Shown here: in pieces, positions 1 to 6,718 of the stretch
How the letters are laid out: each line of letters begins with the position of its first letter
How positions within the stretch are numbered: the stretch's first letter is position 1
Assembly (NCBI GenBank): GCA_027347805.1
Contig: DAIEQP010000067.1
Coordinates: 1-17,099, forward strand
From: Ignavibacteria bacterium
GTDB taxonomy: Bacteria > Bacteroidota > Ignavibacteria > Ignavibacteriales > Melioribacteraceae
Length of the DNA: 17,099 bases
Direction of reading: 5' to 3'
The notes under the pieces: model-generated
What the model was told of the DNA's origin: nothing
What the model saw: the letters and a program-made list of their open reading frames with translations, nothing else
Databases searched by the model: none
Translations under genes and position numbers: made by a program

Positions 1-609
1 GGTTTACGTGCTCTCGGTTTTAATTCTGATAAAGTAAAAGTATTAATTCATCAGTTTGTAACAATTCTGCAAAAGGGTGAAGTTGTAAAAATGTCAACTC
101 GTAAAGCAAATTATATTACACTTGACGAACTGATAGATGAAGTCGGAGCCGATGTAGTAAGATACTTTTTCAACATGAGAAGTATTGGCAGCCACTTAAA
201 TTTTGATCTTGAACTTGCTAAAAAACAATCTGATGAAAATCCTGTATTCTATTTACAATATGCACACGCTAGAATTGCTTCAATATTAAGGATGGTTAAA
301 GATCAGGGATTGAATTATTCAGTAGAAAATCTCCAACTGTTAAGTCATAATGCTGAACAAGATTTACTAAAAAAACTATTTGAATTTCCGGGTGAAGTTT
401 TGTCAAGTGCCGAGAATTACGAAATACACAAAATTGCTAATTACCTTGAAGAACTTGCTTCCCTATTTCACAGATTCTATACAGAATGCAGAATAATTGG
501 AAGTGAAAAGAATTTGGCAGAGGCTAGAATATCTCTATGCATGGCAACCCAAACAGTTCTTCAAAATGGTCTTTCTATTCTGGGTGTAACTGCTCCGGAT
601 AAAATGTAG
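1..609 (+). CDS. argS: Arginyl-tRNA synthetase, C-terminal part (5' end outside window)
   Basis: Reading frame 1 is open from the first base to the TAG at 607-609, giving the last 202 residues of a class I arginyl-tRNA synthetase, which charges tRNA-Arg with arginine in the cytoplasm. The fragment starts in the catalytic domain (H-Q-F-V-T-I-L near codon 17) and contains the KMSKS-equivalent loop as K-M-S-T-R at codons 30-34, followed by the family-typical I-T-L-D-E-L-I-D-E-V-G-A-D-V-V-R-Y-F-F. From about codon 77 the helical DALR anticodon-binding domain runs to the end. The methionine at 91 lies inside the K-M-S-T-R loop and is not a start; the true start lies upstream of the window. Nothing looks broken. 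The gene is followed by 215 non-coding bases and is probably not co-transcribed with the kinase genes. Confidence 0.96.
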   Translation, partial: GLRALGFNSDKVKVLIHQFVTILQKGEVVKMSTRKANYITLDELIDEVGADVVRYFFNMRSIGSHLNFDLELAKKQSDENPVFYLQYAHARIASILRMVKDQGLNYSVENLQLLSHNAEQDLLKKLFEFPGEVLSSAENYEIHKIANYLEELASLFHRFYTECRIIGSEKNLAEARISLCMATQTVLQNGLSILGVTAPDKM

Positions 610-824
610 ATTGAAGTGAATAAATTCTGGGGGGATAAAAAGTAGTTGCTAAACTCGAAAAATAAAAGTATTTATCCCTTGTAATTCATTACAGAGTGAC
701 TAAATACAATTAATTGTTTCAGGATTTACGATTTCTGAAACTCTGAATTTATTTAGTAAGACTTATAACCTAATCAATCAGGTTAATTCTGATTTATTCA
801 TTATACTGAAAGGAAAGACAGTTA
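610..824 (+). promoter_or_regulatory. Intergenic region with three short dyads between argS and the first kinase gene
   Basis: These 215 bases hold no credible gene. Three inverted repeats are visible. GGGATAAA (632-639) pairs with TTTATCCC (671-678), extendable by G-T pairs and with a 31-base loop. GTTTCAG (716-722) pairs with CTGAAAC (735-741), with a 12-base loop. TAACCT (766-771) pairs with AGGTTA (780-785), with an 8-base loop. None is followed by a clear T-run, so a classical terminator for argS is not obvious; the dyads could be protein-binding sites or leader hairpins. A purine-rich ribosome-binding site, AGGAAAG (811-817), precedes the ATG at 825. No convincing -35/-10 pair was found. 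Confidence 0.35.
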
Positions 825-1631
825 ATGAAACAGAAGAAAAAAACAGGGGCAGACAAAAAAGTACCAATATCTTCTAAAGAAAAGTCAAATTCAATAAAGA
901 ATAATTCCGCAAGCAATCTGAAAAGATATCAAGCAGAATTTATTAATTCGGTTTCGCATCAGCTAAGAACACCACTTTCTACTCTTCAAAGCTCTTTTGA
1001 TTTATTTGAATACTATCTTGATCATGAAAATAACGCAAGAAGAGATGAATTACTATTAAGAATGAAAAGAACGATTAAATATCTGAATGAAATAATGGAA
1101 AATGTTACAATGCTTTATAAATATTCAATACCGAGACAAAAACTGGCTTATAGAAAAATCGATTTGCATAGGCACTTAAATGATTTACTTCAGGAAATTG
1201 CTGTGAATATGAGTGATTTACACTACCTAACAATCAATATCAATCCAGGCTCAGAATATATCATCTGTGATGAATTCGTCCTAAATCAAATATTAGGAAA
1301 CCTGATTTCGAATGCTGTTAAATTTTCTCCCTTCGGTGGACAAATAAGATTGGACATAAACAAAAAAGAGAAAACAATCGAAATTAGTTTGAAGGATGAA
1401 GGAATTGGAATTTTAAAAAGTGATATGAAGAAAATATTTTCTCCATTTATGAGAGGGAAAAATAGTGCTTCAATTCCTGGAGTTGGGATGGGTTTAGCAA
1501 TAGTAAAAAAGATGGTCGAATTGCTCGATGGGAAAATAAGCTGTAAAAGTTCTCAGGATAAAGGTTCTGAGTTTATAATTAGGCTGCAACAAAAAGTTAG
1601 TGATGAAAAAGATATTATTAATAGAAGATAA
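825..1631 (+). CDS. Soluble sensor histidine kinase (HisKA + HATPase_c), partner of LytTR regulator
   Basis: This is a 268-residue cytoplasmic histidine kinase with no membrane segment and no recognisable sensor domain. A lysine/serine-rich N-terminal stretch (1-35) leads directly into the HisKA dimerisation helix, with phosphoacceptor H45 in S-V-S-H-Q-L-R-T-P. The HATPase_c domain has an N-box (N163 in L-I-S-N-A-V-K-F), a G1 box D-E-G-I-G (191-195) and a G2 box G-V-G-M-G-L (219-224). It should autophosphorylate on H45 and pass phosphate to a receiver aspartate. With no sensor of its own it may rely on partner proteins. The start follows AGGAAAG at a sensible distance. Its 3' end overlaps the next gene by 29 bases, implying translational coupling, so the LytTR regulator is the likely target. 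HisKA kinases are not the usual partners of LytTR regulators. Confidence 0.93.
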   Translation: MKQKKKTGADKKVPISSKEKSNSIKNNSASNLKRYQAEFINSVSHQLRTPLSTLQSSFDLFEYYLDHENNARRDELLLRMKRTIKYLNEIMENVTMLYKYSIPRQKLAYRKIDLHRHLNDLLQEIAVNMSDLHYLTININPGSEYIICDEFVLNQILGNLISNAVKFSPFGGQIRLDINKKEKTIEISLKDEGIGILKSDMKKIFSPFMRGKNSASIPGVGMGLAIVKKMVELLDGKISCKSSQDKGSEFIIRLQQKVSDEKDIINRR

Positions 1632-2388
1632 TATTGAACTAAGTGAAAATATTTGCTCGATTCTCGAGAAAGAAAAATTTTTACAGTTCTCTGCTTTTAG
1701 TGGAGAAACCGCTTTAAAAATGATACCCGCAGTAAAGCCTGATTTAATTTTATGTGATATTATGTTACCTGATATGAATGGATTCACGATATTTAAAAAA
1801 ATAAAAAAAATGGAAAAAATTGTCTCCCCAATATTTATTTTTTTAACTGCTAAGTCGATGAGAGAAGATATGCGTAAAGGGATGGAGATGGGTGCAGAAG
1901 ATTATATTACTAAACCATTTACAAAAGATGAATTACTTGGTTCAATAAAGGTGCAAATTGAAAAACGAGATAAGCTTTTTGAAAAGATCAAAGATGAAAA
2001 AAGTATTGGAAGAGAGGAGAGTAAATCTTCATATGGACCTGAAATAAATAAAAATCAGGACGAATATTTATTTCTAAAGAATAAAAATGAATCAGGATTT
2101 TATCTAGTTGATGAAATTGTAGCAATATGCAGTCTTAAAGACTACTCAAGGATTTATTTACAAAACAGCAAAACATTTGTTTTACGAAGGACAATGAGTG
2201 ATTGGGAAGCCAAATTAAATCCGAAAGTATTTATACGAATTCATAAACAGACAATTATTAATTCAAAATTCATTGAAGCTATCGAATCGAAAAGTAGTAA
2301 CCGTTTCCAGGTAAGCTTATCGTTAATAAACAAAAAATTTGATGTGAGTCAAAGGTACTCTAGAAAAATTAAGCCCCTATTTATTTGA
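1603..2388 (+). CDS. Response regulator, REC + LytTR DNA-binding domain
   Basis: This is a 261-residue two-domain regulator. The receiver domain (about 1-118) has the acidic pair E8-D9, phospho-acceptor D52 in L-C-D-I-M-L-P-D, T82 in F-L-T-A-K and K104 in T-K-P-F, so it looks phosphorylatable. A charged linker (about 119-152) leads to a LytTR domain (about 153-261). That domain is recognised by the sequence following the acidic stretch and by the hallmark F-I-R-I-H-K-Q-T-I-I-N-S-K-F-I. LytTR proteins bind direct repeats in promoters through beta strands and loops. ATG 1603 was chosen; a GTG directly before it at 1600 is also possible. There is no strong ribosome-binding site, and the start lies inside the upstream kinase gene, pointing to coupled translation. 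Target promoters cannot be identified from the window. Confidence 0.94.
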   Translation: MKKILLIEDNIELSENICSILEKEKFLQFSAFSGETALKMIPAVKPDLILCDIMLPDMNGFTIFKKIKKMEKIVSPIFIFLTAKSMREDMRKGMEMGAEDYITKPFTKDELLGSIKVQIEKRDKLFEKIKDEKSIGREESKSSYGPEINKNQDEYLFLKNKNESGFYLVDEIVAICSLKDYSRIYLQNSKTFVLRRTMSDWEAKLNPKVFIRIHKQTIINSKFIEAIESKSSNRFQVSLSLINKKFDVSQRYSRKIKPLFI

Positions 2389-2470
2389 TCCTGTATCGTT
2401 CATCGTGTTTATCTAATCACTTATCTATTTTCATTTCAACATGGTTCACTGGTTTAATAGTTTTTAACTG

Positions 2471-2558
2471 CACTCTCGGAGTGGGGTTGCGAATTCAACG
2501 GCTGAGAATTTTAATGTAACCCCACTCTTTAAATAATTTATTTAAGAAAGGGGGTTAC
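2471..2558 (+). promoter_or_regulatory. Candidate four-segment attenuator or RNA switch in the leader of the two-PAS kinase gene
   Basis: Four segments can pair in alternative ways. Segment 1 is CACTC (2471-2475). Segment 2 is GAGTGGGGTTGC (2479-2490). Segment 3 is GTAACCCCACTC (2516-2527). Segment 4 is GGGGTTAC (2551-2558). Pairings 1:2 (5 bp, 3-base loop), 2:3 (10 perfect pairs, 2479-2488 with 2518-2527) and 3:4 (8 perfect pairs, 2516-2523 with 2551-2558) exclude one another in the attenuator manner. Segment 4 includes the G-run of the ribosome-binding site, about 8 bases before the ATG at 2563, so 3:4 would hide it and 2:3 would free it. The 2:3 stem could also contain the small stem AATTC (2492-2496) with GAATT (2506-2510). 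A plainer reading is that 2:3 is a weak terminator or operator for the upstream operon, since it is followed by TTTAAATAATTTATTT. Confidence 0.5.
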
Positions 2559-2562
2559 AATT

Positions 2563-4167
2563 ATGAGACATTTGGGCAGTCTCGAAATTGTAGCGAAAAA
2601 CGAATCAGATAATGATTTATTCATAAATAGTGAGCAACGAAGTAATTTATTCAAAGTGGCTCATCCACAATGCAATCCGGAAAAATTTTACAAATTGCTT
2701 GTTGAATTTTCAGATGATTGGATTTACTGGATAAATCCTGATTCAACAATTGCTTTTAATTCACCTTCGTGCAAATACGTAACCGGTTATGATCCTTCTG
2801 ATGATTTTTTTTCAGATGTGCATTTCTTTGACAAATTAATCCATCCAAAATATTTCGATAATTTAAATAGGCATAAACGTTTGGTCAGCACTTGTGAAAA
2901 CGTTTGTTATGAAAATTTTGACATAATAACTAAAACTGGAGAAGTTAAAGGAATTCATCATTACTGCCAGGCTGTATATGATATTAATGGTGTTTACCTG
3001 GGGAGGTATGTTTGTAATAAAATTCTTTCCGATATTCAAAAACAAGGATTGTTATTCCCGTTTGATGAAAAGATTATGCTGCAAATTTATGACAATCATT
3101 CCTTGGGTTATTATCAATTGTATTTTAATGGTAAAGTGAGAAGTGCAAATCAAACATTTCTTGATATGCTTGGTTACAATTCAAATGATGAACTACTCAA
3201 TTCGAATATTGAAAAATCTGGCCATATTAATTCTGATGAGCGGAAAGTTTTTATATCTCGTTTACTCAGAAATGGATTTGTTAAAGGGTTCGAATCGAAA
3301 TGGGTAAACAAAGACTCTGAAATTATTTACTTAAAGGAAACAGCTAGCATAGTTAATGGCAGAGAAGGAGAGGACCCGTTTTATCAGGGTATAGTTGAAA
3401 ATGTTACTGCCGAAAGACTTCAAGGGCATGCCGCTAAGAATTTATCTATCGATAAGTCAAAATCAGAAAAACTGAAAATAGAATTCCTTTCAATGATTTC
3501 ACACGAAATTAGAACTCCACTAAATGTTATACTCAATTATATCCAAATGTTGAGGACTGATTCCATCAATATGCATGAAAATGAAAAGTCTGAATTAATT
3601 GATATAATGGTTGAAGAGGGAGAAAGAATCAAAAGGACAATTGATTTAATCCTGGAAATGTCGCAGCTGCAGAGTGAAACATATGAATTCATATTTACCA
3701 AGATTAATCTGCTAGAAGAAATCTTACACCCCATTGTAAATTCATATGCAGAAAAAATTATGAAAAAGAACCTGCAAATTAAATTAACAAACAAAACTGA
3801 TAAAGCAATGATTTATGCAGATAAACAAAGCTTGATGCAGATTTTTACTCAACTAGTAGATAATGCATTTAAATATACACAGGCGGGCTTTATAGAAATT
3901 ATTGTTTTTATGAATCCTGAAAACCAGATATGTGTAAGTGTTAATGATACAGGGATTGGTATTAATGAAGAATATATTCACCATCTCTTTAGTCTTTTTT
4001 CTCAAGAGGATAATAGTTATTCAAGGATGTTTGAAGGTACCGGTCTAGGACTAGCTTTGGTTAAGAAACATTGCGAACTAAATAGAGCTTCAATCGAAGT
4101 GAAAAGTAAGAAAAATGTCGGCTCAGAATTTACTGTTAAATTTTCGGACAAATCGAATAAGAATTAG
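2563..4167 (+). CDS. Soluble PAS-PAS sensor histidine kinase
   Basis: This 534-residue kinase has no signal peptide or membrane segment. Two PAS-like sensor domains are predicted, at about 40-155 (with W-I-Y-W-I-N-P-D and Y-V-T-G-Y) and about 170-285 (A-N-Q-T-F-L-D-M-L-G-Y, ending G-I-V-E-N-V-T). A short helix then leads to HisKA with phosphoacceptor H314 in S-H-E-I-R-T-P. The HATPase_c domain has N-box N434 (D-N-A-F-K-Y-T), G1 D-T-G-I-G-I (462-467) and G2 G-T-G-L-G-L (492-497). All catalytic motifs are intact. It probably senses a cytoplasmic small molecule, redox state or light through the PAS domains; no ligand can be assigned. It has no receiver domain of its own and the nearest regulator is the upstream REC-LytTR protein. 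The ribosome-binding site AAAGGGGG is strong but can be occluded by the leader RNA structure described at 2471-2558. Confidence 0.94.
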   Translation: MRHLGSLEIVAKNESDNDLFINSEQRSNLFKVAHPQCNPEKFYKLLVEFSDDWIYWINPDSTIAFNSPSCKYVTGYDPSDDFFSDVHFFDKLIHPKYFDNLNRHKRLVSTCENVCYENFDIITKTGEVKGIHHYCQAVYDINGVYLGRYVCNKILSDIQKQGLLFPFDEKIMLQIYDNHSLGYYQLYFNGKVRSANQTFLDMLGYNSNDELLNSNIEKSGHINSDERKVFISRLLRNGFVKGFESKWVNKDSEIIYLKETASIVNGREGEDPFYQGIVENVTAERLQGHAAKNLSIDKSKSEKLKIEFLSMISHEIRTPLNVILNYIQMLRTDSINMHENEKSELIDIMVEEGERIKRTIDLILEMSQLQSETYEFIFTKINLLEEILHPIVNSYAEKIMKKNLQIKLTNKTDKAMIYADKQSLMQIFTQLVDNAFKYTQAGFIEIIVFMNPENQICVSVNDTGIGINEEYIHHLFSLFSQEDNSYSRMFEGTGLGLALVKKHCELNRASIEVKSKKNVGSEFTVKFSDKSNKN

Positions 4168-4215
4168 TGTACTATAGGTAAAAATATACTAATCATAATT
4201 AAGTATGTGTGAACT

Positions 4216-5661
4216 ATGAAATTTTCAACACACTCTATCAAATATAAATTCGATTACTTTTTTCTGATAATAGTTGTTCTTATTGCAATCAGCGGTTTAT
4301 ATGTAAATCAGAATAGGAGAGATTTTATAGTTTTAACGGATCGAATTGTCAATTCAGAAAAGATAAATGGGACCCTATATAACATCTCGAAAAAAATATC
4401 AGGTGAAGAAAAAATGAATTACCAAAATTCATTTGGTAAACAAAGTGTGTTCGATGATGACTTTAAGTCATCTGCTGGTGTTATATCAGATTTAAAAGTG
4501 TTATCCAACTTATTTGTTCAGAATCAGATTAACACTGATAAACTGAATAACCTTTCAAGAGATTTGATGGAATACAATAAGCTTATACTGAATTCATCAA
4601 TTCCTAATTTGGGAAACAATAAAATACATATTAAAAAAACGAGGTTATTAAATTCTATTGAACAGAAACTTGATGAACTGAAAAGGAAATCGGATATCAC
4701 CTTCAGAATGGAAAACCAGAATCTTGAATTGATTAAGCTAAAAAGTTATAGAGCTTCTGTTTTTTTGGTTTCATTAATACTGTTGATACTCACAGCTTTG
4801 TATCTGAAATTCAGACGCGATATTGGCATTAGAGAGAGGACTGAAAAGCAGCTTATTGAAAAATCGCTTGAACTTGATTTTACAAATCAGAATAAAGAAA
4901 AACTATTTAGAGTAATTGCTCATGATCTAAGAAGTCCGTTTCATCCGATTCTTACAATTGCAGAAATTTTGAAGATGGTTGAGAATCCGGTGGATAAAAC
5001 TGAAATTAACAATCTTGGGGAAAAGCTTCACATTGTTGGTGAAGGTGCGTTAAATTTACTGGACAATCTTCTTGCCTGGTCAAGAATTCAGACCGGATCT
5101 CTTTCCCTAAATTCGGAATTATTTTCTTTGAAAGAAAAAATTGAGTTAGTTCTAGAGAATCTTAAATTGATTTCTGATAATAAACAAATAACTGTGCATA
5201 ATAATGTTAAAGAAAATTTCTGGATTATATCCGATCAGAATGTGATGCTTTCACTGATTCAGAATTTAGTATCGAATGCAATTAAATTTACAAAGCCATT
5301 AGGTTTAGTGACAATTAATGCTAAGGTGGAAGAAGAAAATATCCAGGTAAGTGTTTCAGATAATGGCGTTGGAATTTCAAAAGAGAATCTTGAAAAATTA
5401 TTTGATCCGACTACACTTACTTCAACTTTGGGAACAAATTCCGAAAGGGGAAGTGGATTAGGGCTTCTTCTTTGTAAAGAGTATGTAGAATTACAGCAAG
5501 GTAAGATTTGGGCTGAGAGTGAGTTGGAAAAAGGATCGACATTTTATTTTTCAATACCGGTAAAAATTATTTGTAAAGATGAACAAACATTTTATTTTAA
5601 AACAAATTCAATTAGCTATAGCAACAGAAAGAGCAAAGACCTTGTCAGCATTAGCATTTAA
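4216..5661 (+). CDS. Membrane-bound sensor histidine kinase
   Basis: This is a 481-residue kinase anchored in the inner membrane. TM1 lies at about 14-30 and TM2 at about 179-197, enclosing a periplasmic, mostly helical sensor region (31-178) not assignable to a named family. A coiled-coil-like linker leads to HisKA with H236 in A-H-D-L-R-S-P. HATPase_c follows, with N354 (S-N-A-I-K-F-T), G1 D-N-G-V-G-I (382-387) and G2 G-S-G-L-G-L (412-417). It lies 48 bases after the two-PAS kinase and has no strong ribosome-binding site, so co-transcription is likely. The catalytic domain would normally end near S-T-F-Y-F-S-I-P-V-K (441-450). A further 31 residues follow, the last 17 or so encoded antisense to the end of comF, which suggests loss of an earlier stop codon. 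No partner regulator lies directly beside it. Confidence 0.93.
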   Translation: MKFSTHSIKYKFDYFFLIIVVLIAISGLYVNQNRRDFIVLTDRIVNSEKINGTLYNISKKISGEEKMNYQNSFGKQSVFDDDFKSSAGVISDLKVLSNLFVQNQINTDKLNNLSRDLMEYNKLILNSSIPNLGNNKIHIKKTRLLNSIEQKLDELKRKSDITFRMENQNLELIKLKSYRASVFLVSLILLILTALYLKFRRDIGIRERTEKQLIEKSLELDFTNQNKEKLFRVIAHDLRSPFHPILTIAEILKMVENPVDKTEINNLGEKLHIVGEGALNLLDNLLAWSRIQTGSLSLNSELFSLKEKIELVLENLKLISDNKQITVHNNVKENFWIISDQNVMLSLIQNLVSNAIKFTKPLGLVTINAKVEEENIQVSVSDNGVGISKENLEKLFDPTTLTSTLGTNSERGSGLGLLLCKEYVELQQGKIWAESELEKGSTFYFSIPVKIICKDEQTFYFKTNSISYSNRKSKDLVSISI

Positions 5662-6321
5662 AAGAATTTGAGCACATTCACTTGTAGTCGCACCGGTTGT
5701 TACCACATCGTCCAGGATAATTATTTTTTTGCCACTTATTTTATTTCCCTTTAAAACAAAAGCATTCTTAATGTTTTCCTTTCTTTGTAATATATTCAGA
5801 GTTGTTTGAGATTCTGTAAATTTAACTCGGGTAATTATTGATTGACTGATCGGTATATTCAATACCTTTTGGATGCCTATTGCAATAAAGTAAGCCTGAT
5901 TGTAGCCGCGTTCTGCTCTTTTCAGTGAATGTAATGGAACAGGAATTATTAAATCGGCATTCCATTTCCGAATAATTTCTTTAAGGTTTATTGCAACTAG
6001 CTTTCCCAAATATATTCCTAGTCTGAATTTCCCATTATATTTAAGCTCATGGATTATAGATTGGAATTCTTTGTCTTTTTCAAAAACAAAAAGTGATTGA
6101 AAATCAGAAATAAGTTTATCCTGTAAAAACTTCCTTTCAAATTCATTTTGCAATTGGGTTGAAGTAGCAGTATTTATATTATGAAGGCAGTGATAGCAAA
6201 CGAATTGCTCATCAGTTAATAATTTGTTTTTACAGGCAGGGCATAATCGCGGAATAAAAAAATCAAAAACCGAGGTGCAGAATAATTGCCAGTTCTTTTT
6301 ATTTAATTCCAATTGCAACAA
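5608..6321 (-). CDS. comF: ComF family phosphoribosyltransferase-like protein
   Basis: This 237-residue protein has the standard ComF layout. A small N-terminal zinc-ribbon carries C27-P-A-C30 and C42-Y-H-C45, and a type I phosphoribosyltransferase fold follows. Visible family motifs are I-P-V-P-L-H (126-131), R-A-E-R-G-Y-N-Q-A (135-143) and the PRPP-binding loop L-D-D-V-V-T-T-G-A-T (203-212). In naturally competent bacteria ComF proteins help incoming single-stranded DNA; their enzymatic substrate is not established. Here it is the last gene of the surE operon. The start overlaps the hemerythrin gene by 23 bases; alternative TTG starts lie two and four codons in from the proposed ATG. The 3' end overlaps the convergent kinase gene by 54 bases. 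Because the ComF C-terminus looks canonical, the kinase is the gene that appears extended. Confidence 0.92.
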   Translation of the reverse strand: MLQLELNKKNWQLFCTSVFDFFIPRLCPACKNKLLTDEQFVCYHCLHNINTATSTQLQNEFERKFLQDKLISDFQSLFVFEKDKEFQSIIHELKYNGKFRLGIYLGKLVAINLKEIIRKWNADLIIPVPLHSLKRAERGYNQAYFIAIGIQKVLNIPISQSIITRVKFTESQTTLNILQRKENIKNAFVLKGNKISGKKIIILDDVVTTGATTSECAQILLNANADKVFALSVAIAN

Positions 6322-6718
6322 AATGCTCTCCGCATTTTTTATCGCTTAACTCAATATGATTAAAAAACCAATTTCTTATCTCGATTAAAAGTTTGGAGTC
6401 TAATATAGAATTATTTTTTTGATAATTGGACGAGATGTTTTTTATTTTTTCGTAAAATCTATCGTGTTCAAGCTTATGAGAAATATAACCGGGAAATTTT
6501 GTATCCTTCATAAGTTTCTCTTCAAGTAAAAAATGTTTCTCTAATAGATTTAGTAAGGCTGTAAGTGTTCTATTGATTTCCGGTTGATTTTTTGATTCAA
6601 CTCCGTCACTAATTTTATTGATCAAACGAGACATATTAAAATGTTGTTTATCAATGGATGGGATATTTATTTCTTCATCCCGTGTAAAATTAATAAATTT
6701 TTGTTTTCTTGCTTTCAT
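6299..6718 (-). CDS. Bacteriohemerythrin (non-haem di-iron O2-binding protein)
   Basis: This 139-residue single-domain hemerythrin is a four-helix bundle that binds oxygen at a di-iron site. All seven expected ligands can be located: H26 (I-D-K-Q-H), H62 and E66 (H-F-L-L-E), H81 and H85 (H-K-L-E-H), and H121 and D126 (H-I-E-L-S-D). The usual aromatic tryptophan near the N-terminus, before the first ligand helix, is not seen; the start is rather basic (M-K-A-R-K-Q-K). No extra signalling domain is fused, so it is probably a soluble oxygen carrier, sensor or scavenger rather than a chemoreceptor. Its ATG abuts the stop codon of the upstream vWA gene with no gap, and its end overlaps comF, so it belongs to the surE-vWA-hemerythrin-comF operon. 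This context suggests a life with fluctuating oxygen, which is inference. Confidence 0.93.
   Translation of the reverse strand: MKARKQKFINFTRDEEINIPSIDKQHFNMSRLINKISDGVESKNQPEINRTLTALLNLLEKHFLLEEKLMKDTKFPGYISHKLEHDRFYEKIKNISSNYQKNNSILDSKLLIEIRNWFFNHIELSDKKCGEHFVAIGIK

Noticed and set aside
91..609. A stand-alone 172-residue protein starting at ATG 91.
   Set aside because: The frame is open to base 1 and the upstream codons continue arginyl-tRNA synthetase; the Met is part of the K-M-S-T-R loop.
818..826. ACAGTTAAT at the first kinase start, and a related GGTTAAT at 781-787, resemble LytTR-type binding repeats.
   Set aside because: The two copies are 39 bases apart instead of the usual two helical turns, and one overlaps the start codon, so autoregulation cannot be supported.
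957..974. The first kinase has Gln directly after the phosphoacceptor (H-Q-L-R-T-P) where Glu or Asp is more common.
   Set aside because: H-Q-L-R-T-P is a frequent natural variant in active HisKA kinases, so it is not evidence of inactivity.
2498..2506. ACGGCTGAG resembles the CTGAGA box of thiamine pyrophosphate riboswitches and lies inside a G-rich/C-rich stem.
   Set aside because: The second half of that riboswitch (the conserved TAAT-CC-GCG-AGGGA part) is absent downstream, and the gene that follows is a sensor kinase, not a thiamine gene.
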